Made by a program: the position numbers and the translations under genes
The notes under the pieces: model-generated
Seen by the model: only the letters and a program-made list of their open reading frames with translations
Databases searched by the model: none
What the model was told of the DNA's origin: nothing
Shown here: in pieces, positions 47,045 to 64,000 of the stretch
Position numbering within the stretch: the first letter of the stretch is position 1
Layout of the letters: each line of letters starts with the position of its first letter
Assembly (NCBI RefSeq): GCF_048771995.1
Contig: NC_133059.1
Span: 3,585,001 to 3,649,000 of the forward strand
Reading direction: 5' to 3'
DNA: 64,000 nucleotides
DNA from: Taeniopygia guttata
Lineage: Eukaryota; Chordata; Aves; Passeriformes; Estrildidae

Positions 47045-50000
47045 CTGGAAAAGGGGCACAGAGACCCCCAACCCCTCACTGCAGCCCCCCAAATCCCATT
47101 ACAGACCCCAAATCCCACCAAACCCCATTACAGACCCCCCAAATCCCACCAAATCCCATTACAGACCCCCCAAATCCCACCCAAACCCCATTACAGACCC
47201 CCCAAACCCCATTACAGACCCCCAAATCCCACCCAAATCCCATTATAGACCCCCCAAATCCCTTCCAAACCCCATTACAGACCCCCAAATCCCCCCAAAT
47301 CCCATTACAGACCCCCCAAATCCCATTACAGACCCCAAATCCCACCAAACCCCATTACAGACCCCCAAATCCCATTACAGACCCCAAATCCCACCCAAAC
47401 CCCATTACAGACCCCAAATCCCACCCAAACCCCATTACAGCCCCCCAAATCCCACCCAAATCCCATTACAGCCACCCAAATCCCACCCAAATCCCATTAC
47501 AGACCCACAAATCTGCCCATTGCCCCCAAACCCCATTACAGACCCCCAAATCTGCCCATTGCCCCCAAACCCCATTACAGACCGCCAAATCCCCCCCAAA
47601 CCCCATTACAGACCCCCAAATCCCCCCCAAACCCCATTACAGACCCCCAAATCCCACCCAAATCCCATTACAGACCCCAAATCCCACCCAACCCCATTAC
47701 AGACCCCCAAAACCCCCCAAATCCCATTACAGACCCCCCAAATCCCTCCCAAACCCCATCCCAGCCCCCCAAATCCCCTCCAAACCCCATCCCAGCCCCC
47801 CAAATCCCACCCAAACCCCATTACAGACCCCAAATCCCACCCAAATCCCATTACAGACCCCAAATCCCACCCAAACCCCATTACAGACCCCCCAAATCCC
47901 CCCCAAAACCCATCCCAGCCCCCCAATCCCACCCAAACCCCATTACAGACCCCAAATCCCACCCAAACCCCATTACAGACCCCCCAAATCCCCCCCAAAC
48001 CCCATTACAGACCCCCCAAATCCCCCCCAAACCCCATCCCAGCCCCCCAATCCCACCCAAACCCCATCCCAGCCCCCCAAATCCCCCCAAACCCCATCCC
48101 AGCCCCCCAAATCCCCCCAAACCCCATCCCAGCCCCCCAAATCCCGCCCAAACCCCATCCCAGCACCCCAAATCCCTTCCAAACCCCATCCCAGCCCCCC
48201 AAATCCCCCCCAAACCCCATCCCAGCACCCCAAATCCCTTCCAAACCCCATTACAGCCCCCCAAATCGCCCTCAAACCCCATTACAGCCCCCCAAATCGC
48301 CCTCAAACCCCATTACAGCCCCAAATCCCCCCAAATCACTCCCAAACCCCATTACAGCCCCAAATCCCCCCCAAACCCCATCCCAGCACCCCAAATCCCC
48401 CCAAACCCCATCCTAGCACCCCCAAACCCATCCCAGCCCCCCAAATCCCCCCCAAACCCATCCCAGCCCCCCAAATCCCCCCCAAGCCCACCCCAGCCCC
48501 CCAAATCCCCTCCAAACCCCATCCCAGCACCCCCAAACCCCATCCCAGCCCCCCAAATCCCCCCAAACCCCATTACAGCCCCCCAAATCGCCCCCAAATC
48601 CCATTACAGACCCCAAATCCCACCCAAACCCCATTACAGACCCCCCAAATCCCCCCAAAACCCGTCCCAGCCCCCCAAATCCCATTATAGCCCCAAATCC
48701 CCCCCAAACCCCATGCCAGCCCCCCAAATCCCCCCCAAATCCCATTAGAGACACCCAAATCCCACCCAAATCCCATTACAGACCCCCCCAAATCCCCCCC
48801 AAATCCCATTACAGACCCCAAATCCCCCCCAAATCCCATTACAGACCCCCAAATCCCACCCAAACCCCATTACAGACCCCCAAATCCCCCCCAAACCCCA
48901 TTACAGACACCCCAAATCCCACCCAAATCCCATTACAGACCCCAAAAACCCCCCAAATCCCATTACAGACCCCCCAAATCCCCCCAAAACCCCATCCCAG
49001 CCCCCCAATCCCACCCAAACCCCATTACAGCCCCCAAATCCCCCCCAAACCCCATCCCAGCCCCCAAATCCCACCAAACCCCATTACAGCCCCCCAAATC
49101 CCATTACAGACCCCCCAAATCCCATTACAGACCCCCCAAATCCCCTCCAAACCCCATCCCAGCCCCCCAAATCCCATTTTAGCCCCAAATCCCCCCCAAA
49201 CCCCATGCCAGCCCCCCAAATCCCCCCAAATCCCTTCCAAACCCCATCCCAGCCCCCCAAATCCCCCCCAAATCCCATCCCAGCCCCCCAAATCCCCCTC
49301 AAACCCCATCCCAGCCCCCCAAATCGCCCCCAAACCCCATTACAGCCCCAAATCCCCCCAAATTACTCCCAAACGCCATCCCAGCCCCCCAAATCCCCCT
49401 CAAACCCCATCCCAGCCCCCCAAATCCCCCTCAAACCCCATCCCAGTACCCCAGCCCCATCCCAGCCCCCCAAATCCTGCCCAAACCCCCATCCCAGCAC
49501 CCCAAATCCCCTCCAAACCCCATCCCAGCCCCCCATATCCCCCCCAAACCCCATCCCAGCCCCCCAAATCCCCCCAAACCCCATCCCAGCCCCCCAAATC
49601 ACTACCAAACTCCATCCCAGCCCCCCAAATCCTTTCCAAACCCCCATCCCAGCACCCCCAGCCCCATCCCAGCCCCACAAATCCCCCCAAACCCCATCCC
49701 AGCCCCCCAAATCCCCTCCAAACCCCCATCCCAGCCCCCCAAATCCCCTCCCAAACCCCATCTCAGCCCCCCATATCCCCCCCAAACCCCATCCCAGCCC
49801 CCCAAATCCCCCCCAAACCCCATCCCAGCTCCCCAAATCCCCCCCAAACCCCATCCCAGCTCCCCAAATCCCTCCCAAACCCCATCCCAGCCCCCCAAAT
49901 CCCTCCCAAACCCCATCCCAGCACCCCCAAACCCCATCCCAGCCCCCCAAATCCCCCCCAAACCCCATCCCAGCACCCCCAGCCCCATCCCAGCCCCCCA

Positions 50001-50228
50001 AATCCCCCCCAAACCCCATTACAACCCCCCAAATCCTGCCCAAACCCCATTCCAGCCCCCCCAGCCCCATCCCAGCACCCCAAATCCTGCCCAAACCCCC
50101 ATCCCAGCCCCCCAAATCCCCTCCAAACCCCATCCTAGCACCCCCAAACCCCACCCCAGCCCCCCAAATCCCCCCAAGCCCACCCCAGCCCCCCTTTCCC
50201 AGCCCTCTCCCCAAATTCCCCTCCTCAC
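47045..50228. repeat. PRX intron 1: 3.1-kb ccccattacagac array
   Basis: Units of about 22-32 bp, mostly caaaccccattacagacccc and caaaccccatcccagccccc, run from 47090 to 50190. It is the longest array in the window. Confidence 0.95.
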
Positions 50229-50340
50229 CGTCCCGCTGTGCCGCTGCTCTGCCGGTGGCTCCGCGTCCCCCCCACCCCCAGCTCGGGGGGACCCCCCCCT
50301 TTTTTGGAATCCCCCCTCCCCCCACGCAGCCGCGGGACAA
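50229..50340 (-). promoter_or_regulatory. PRX: PRX 5' UTR exon 1 and promoter region
   Basis: Minus strand: a CpG-bearing non-repetitive stretch ends at donor GACG-GTGAGG (50229), a likely leader exon. A gggaattcc site (50368-50376) lies just upstream. The start site is not determined. Confidence 0.6.
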
Positions 50341-51540
50341 GGGGGGTCCTTGTCCTGCCCCCCCCCCGGGAATTCCGGGAATTTGGGGGAATCAGCAGAA
50401 ATTCCCGTGGGATGGAGCCGGGCCTGAGGCTGGGATGGGGGGGCGGGATGGGGGGAGACCCTGGGGAGCCCCCAAAAACCTCCCATCACCCCCAAAATCA
50501 CCCCAGGACCTCCCCCAGAACCCCCTCGGGACCCCCAAATCCTGCCCAGGATCCCCCAACCCCCCAAATCAACCCTGGAACCTCCCAAACCACCCAATAA
50601 CCCCCAAAATCACCCTGGAACCTCCTCCATAACCCCCTCGGGACCCCCAAATCCTGCCCTGGACCCCTCAACCCCCCCATGACCCCCAAAATCACCCCTG
50701 GAACCTCCACCATAACCCCCTCAGGACCCCCAAATCCTGCCCTGGACCCCCCAACCTCCTAAACCACCCCTGGGACCTCCCCCAGAACCCCCTCGGGACC
50801 CCCAAATCCTGTCCAGGATCCCCCAACCCCCCCATAACCCCCAAAATCACCCCTGGGACCTCCTCCATAACCCCCTCGGGACCCCCAAATCCTGCCCTGG
50901 ACCCCTCAACCCCCCAAATCACCCCTGGGACCTCCCCCAGAGCCCCCTCGGGACCCCCAAATCCTGCCCTGGACCCCTCAACCCCCCCATAACCCCCAAA
51001 ATCACCCCTGGGACCTCCCAAACCACCCCATAACCCCCAAAATCACCCCTGGGACCTCCTCCATAACCCCCTCGGGACCCCCAAATCCTGCCCTGGACCC
51101 CCCAACCCCCTAAATCACCCCTGGGACCTCCTCCATAACCCCCTCGGGACCCCCAAATCCTGCCCTGGACCCCTCAACCCCCCATGACCCCCAAAATCAC
51201 CCCTGGGACCTCCCAAACCACCCCATAACCCCCTAAACAACCCCTGGGACCTCCTCCAGAACCCTCTCGGGACCCCCAAATCCTGCCCTGGACCCCTCAA
51301 CCCCCCCATAACCCCCAAAATCACCCCTGGGACCTCCCAAACCCCCCCATAACCCCCAAAATCACCCCTGGGACCTCCCAAACCACCCCATAACCCCCAA
51401 AATCACCCCTGGAACCTCCCAAATCACCCCATAACCCCCAAAATCACCCCTGGGACCCCCTAAACCAAGCCCAGGATCCCATAAACAACGCCTGGGACCC
51501 CCTAAACCCTATTTTGAGGCTCTAAATTGAGATGGAACCT
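50341..51540. repeat. PRX-RYR1 spacer: ccccaaaatcacccctggga array
   Basis: Compound units of about 50-110 bp made of aacccccaaaatcacccctg, ggacctcctccataaccccc and tcgggacccccaaatcctgc. No gene is seen. Confidence 0.9.
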
Positions 51541-52800
51541 TCCTACGCCGTTATTTTAAGGTGTAAATCAAGGGGGAAAAGGAGGGAAATGTGAGGGGAA
51601 ATGTGAGGGGGAAAAGGGAGGGAAATGTGAAAAGGGGGGGAAACATGAGGGAAAAGAGGGAAATGTGAGGCAAAAAGAGAGGGAAATGCCAAGGGAAAAG
51701 GGGAAGAAATGTGAGGGGAGAAAGAGGGAAAAAAGGTGACGGGAAAAGAGAGGGAAACGTGAAGGGAAAAGGGGGGGAATGTGAGGGGAAAAGGGGGGGA
51801 ATGTGAGGGGGAAAAAAGGGAAAAATGTGAGGGGGAAAAAAGGGAAAAATGTGAGGGGAAAAGGGAGGGAAACGTGAAGGGAAAAGGGGGGGAAATGTGA
51901 GGGGAAAACAGAGAGAAATGTGAGGGGGAAAAGGGCTGGAAACATGAGAGAGAAACCTGAGGAGAAACGAGAGGGGAAAAGAGAGGGAAACGTGAGGGGG
52001 AAAAAGGGAAAAATGTGAGGGGGAAAAAAGGGAAAAATGTGAGGGGAAAAAAAGGCGGGAAACGTGAGGGGGAAAAAAAGGCGGGAAACGTGAGGGGGAA
52101 AAAAAGGCGGGAAACGTGAGGGGGAAAAAAAGGCGGGAAACGTGAGGGGGGAAAAAAGGCGGGAAACGTGAGGGGAAAAAAAGGCGGGAAACGTGAGGGG
52201 GGAAAAAAGGCGGGAAACGTGAGGGGAAAAAAGGGCGGGGAACGTGAGGGGGGGAAAAAAGGCGGGAAACGTGAGGGGAAAAAAGGGCGGGAAATGGGAC
52301 AGGGGAAGAGAAGGAAACCTGAGGGGGAATGTGAGGGGGCAAAAGGGCAGAAACCATGAGAGAGAAAGAGAGGGAAACGTGATGGGGGGAGAGAGAGAAA
52401 CGTGAGGGGAAAACAGGAGGGAAATGGGAGGGGGAAAGAGAGAGAAACGTGAGGGGGAAAAGAGAGAGAAACATGAGGGGAAAGGAGAGAGAAACGTGAG
52501 GGGAAAAGAGAGAAACGTGAGGGGAAGAGAGAGAGAAACGTGAGGGGAAAGGAGAGAAACGTGAGGGGAAAAGAGAGAAACGTGAGGGGGAAAGAGAGAA
52601 ACGTGAGGGGAAAAGAGAGAGAAACGTGAGGGGGAAAAGAGCAGGAAATGTGAGGGGGAAAAGAGAAGGAAACCTGAGAGGAAATGTGAGGGGGAAAGTG
52701 GTGAAATGTGAGGGAGAAAGTGGGGAAATGTGATTGAAAAAAAGAGGGAAATGTGAGGGGAAAAGAGAGGGAAATGTGAGGGGAAAAGGGGAGGGCTGGG
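51541..52800. repeat. PRX-RYR1 spacer: 1.2-kb polypurine tract
   Basis: The plus strand is almost entirely purine, with gaaacgtgaggggaaaagag units of 18-27 bp. A regular sub-array, ggcgggaaacgtgaggggga, lies at 52040-52290. No gene is seen. Confidence 0.92.
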
Positions 52801-53189
52801 TCACCTGAAGGGTTTTGGAGGGTATCGAAGGGGCCTCAGGGGATGCTGAGGGATTCAGGGGTGCAGTGAGGGTTTTGGGGTGCTTTGGGGGGTTTGGGGT
52901 GCTTTGGGGGTTTTGGGGTGGTTTGAGGGGTTTGGGTTTCTTTGAGGGATTTGGAGCCTTCATGCTGAGGAGTTCTGGAGATCCTGTGGAGAACTCTGGG
53001 GGATGCTGCCTCAGGATTTCCACAACCGGGATTGCCACGGTGAGCCGCCCTTAAATTCCACCCCAGGAGGGTCTGGGAGGTGGGATCACTCCTAAAATCA
53101 CTCCTAAAATTCTGAAAAAACCAGGCTGTGCTGGGCTGAACGCTGGGGACCCCCACCCAATGTTGGGGAGAACCTTGGGGGAGGGTTGG
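52801..53189. other. Non-repetitive island of unknown nature
   Basis: After ggggttttggggtgcttt repeat, about 52955-53160 is unique mixed sequence with normal base composition. A plus-strand donor-like ccacg-gtgagc occurs at 53038. Short open frames exist on both strands (for example minus-strand IPVVEILRQHPPEFSTGSPE), but I recognise no protein. It could be an orphan leader exon, an enhancer or an old repeat. Confidence 0.4.
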
Positions 53190-54500
53190 AAAGAGTCGTG
53201 CCTCAGTTTCCCTGTTTGGGTGACATTGGGATGGGTCTGTGCCTCAGTTTCCCAATCTGGGTGACATTGGGATGGGTCTGTGCCTCAGTTTCCCTGTTTG
53301 GGTGACATGGAGAAGGGTCCGTGCCTCAGTTTCTCCCTCTGGGTGACATTGGGATGGGTCTGTGCCTCAGTTTCCCTGTTTGGGTGACATTGGGAGGGGT
53401 CTGTGCCTCAGTTTCCCCATTCGGGTGACATGGAGAAGGGTCTGTGCCTCAGTTTCCCCCTCTGGGTGACATTGGGAGGGGTCTGTGCCTCAGTTTCCCC
53501 CTCTGGGTGACATTGGGATGGGTCTGTGCCTCAGTTTCCCAATCTGGGTGACATTGGGATGGGTCTGTGCCTCAGTTTCCCCCTCTGGGTGACATTGGGA
53601 GGGGTCCGTGCCTCAGTTTCCCCCTCTGGGTGACATTGGGATGGGTCTGTGCCTCAGTTTCCCCCTCTGGGTGACATTGGGAGGGGTCTGTGCCTCAGTT
53701 TCCCCCTGCAGGTGACAAAGAGAAGGAATTCCGTGCCTCAGTTTCCCCGGCAGGTGACATGAGGAATTCCGTGCCTCAGTTTCCCCGGCAGGTGACATGA
53801 GGAATTCCGTGCCTCAGTTTCCCCGGCAGGTGACATTGGAAGGAATTCCGTGCCTCAGTTTCCCCGGCAGGTGACAAAGGGGAGGAATTCCGTGCCTCAG
53901 TTTCCCCCTCTGGGTGACATTGGGAGGGGTCTGTGCCTCAGTTTCCCAATTTGGGTGACATTGGGATGTGTCTGTGCCTCAGTTTCCCCCTCTGGGTGAC
54001 ATTGGGATGGGTCTGTGCCTCAGTTTCCCTGTTTGGGTGACATTGGGATGGGTCTGTGCCTCAGTTTCCCCCTCTGGGTGACATCGGGATGGGTCTGTGC
54101 CTCAGTTTCCCCATTCGGGTGACATCAGGAGGGGTCTGTGCCTCAGTTTCCCCCTCTGGGTGACATTGGGAGGGGTCTGTGCCTCAGTTTCCCAATCTGG
54201 GTGACATTGGGATGGGTCTGTGCCTCAGTTTCCCCCTCTGGGTGACATCGGGAGGGGTCTGTGCCTCAGTTTCCCCCTCTGGGTGACATTGGGAGGGGTC
54301 TGTGCCTCAGTTTCCCCCTCTGGGTGACATCGGGATGGGTCTGTGCCTCAGTTTCCCCTGCAGGTGACATTGGAAGGAATTCCGTGCCTCAGTTTCCCTG
54401 CAGGTGACATGGGGAGGAATTCCGTGCCTCAGTTTCCCCCTGCAGGTGACATTGGGAGGGGTCCGTGCCTCAGTTTCCCCATGCAGGTGACATGGGGGGG
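53190..54500. repeat. PRX-RYR1 spacer: 41-bp minisatellite
   Basis: A unit of about 41 bp with gtgcctcagtttccccctct and gggtgacattgggatgggtc repeats about 32 times, with short variants near 53700-53900. Confidence 0.94.
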
Positions 54501-54534
54501 GGGGGAAGGTCCGTGCCTCAGTTTCCCGCCCCCT

Positions 54535-54660
54535 CCCCTCCCCTCCCCCTCCCCGGGACCCTCCCCCCTCACGTCACGGGTGGGGGAGGGGCGCAGGTGT
54601 CGCCGCCAGCCCTCGCGACACCGGGGGGGACACGATCGGCGACACCCGCGGGGGGGGACG
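54535..54660 (+). promoter_or_regulatory. RYR1: RYR1 promoter / leader region
   Basis: ccctcccctcccc boxes, a CRE-like cacgtcac (54570-54577), ggggaggggc and a CpG-rich stretch lie 275-400 bp upstream of the RYR1 ATG. Promoter function is inferred from position and composition. Confidence 0.5.
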
Positions 54661-54930
54661 GGACCCCCAAAACTTCATCCAGGACCCCCCAAAACCCCCC
54701 CGGGACCCCCAAAAATTCATCCAGGACCCCCCAAAACCCACCCGGGACCCCCAAAAATTCATCCAGGACCCCCCAAAACCCACCTGGGACCCCCAAAACT
54801 TCATCCAGGACCCCCCAAAACCCACCTGGGACCCCCAAATCGCAGCCGGGACCCCCAAAACTTCAGCCGGGACACCCCGAACCGCACCTGGGACACCCCA
54901 AAACCCACCCGGGACCCCCAAAATCCTCGC
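54661..54930 (+). repeat. RYR1 leader: acccccaaaacttcatccag repeat
   Basis: About ten units of gggacccccaaaacttcatc and ccaggaccccccaaaaccca run almost to the RYR1 ATG, so the 5' UTR itself may be repeat-derived. Confidence 0.75.
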
Positions 54931-54934
54931 GGCG

Positions 54935-64000
<9,066 letters not shown>

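Overview
The window reads as avian genomic DNA from a very GC-rich microchromosome. Five vertebrate genes, orthologous to genes on human 19q13, are recognised from exon translations and all have canonical GT-AG introns. Almost everything between the exons is tandem repeat (minisatellites with units of about 15-200 bp) with strong strand asymmetry. Nearly all of the long open frames here are stop-free repeat arrays and not genes. I see no retroviral, LINE or SINE copy, no RNA gene and no CRISPR array. The assignment to birds is inference from intron size, composition and protein divergence.

Layout. (1) 125-20849, minus: ERCC2 (XPD helicase of TFIIH), exons 18 to 1; the 3' part lies left of the window. 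Its CCAAT/GC-box promoter is at 20850-20960. (2) 23180-28567, minus: the C19orf47 orthologue (SAM-like nuclear protein), with a repeat-filled 3' UTR and two AATAAA signals at 21599-21623. (3) 30191-30300: a CpG-rich start region with a CRE/ETS composite, probably shared by C19orf47 (leftward) and PLD3 (rightward). (4) 31865-40116, plus: PLD3, a type II membrane lysosomal exonuclease, complete. (5) 41049-46980, minus: PRX (periaxin), convergent with PLD3 and strongly shortened, with a 5' UTR exon near 50229. (6) 54935 to the right edge, plus: the first ten exons of RYR1, divergent from PRX.

The genes do not form one pathway: they cover DNA repair and transcription (ERCC2), lysosomal nucleic acid turnover (PLD3), peripheral myelin (PRX) and muscle Ca2+ release (RYR1). 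C19orf47-PLD3-PRX keeps the human neighbourhood, but HIPK4, which lies between PLD3 and PRX in human, is not seen. The joins to ERCC2 and RYR1 are rearranged relative to human.

Most notable finding: introns of four of the genes contain about 56 partial copies of the neighbouring exon's edge, each fused to its splice site and embedded in a tandem repeat. Copies of an exon's 5' edge always lie upstream of that exon, and copies of its 3' edge always lie downstream. These minisatellites therefore appear to have grown out of exon-intron junctions, leaving rows of decoy splice sites. Repeat growth has also entered coding sequence: Asp/Arg-rich, Arg-Ile-Ser and Ser/Cys repeats in C19orf47, and a leucine run in PLD3.
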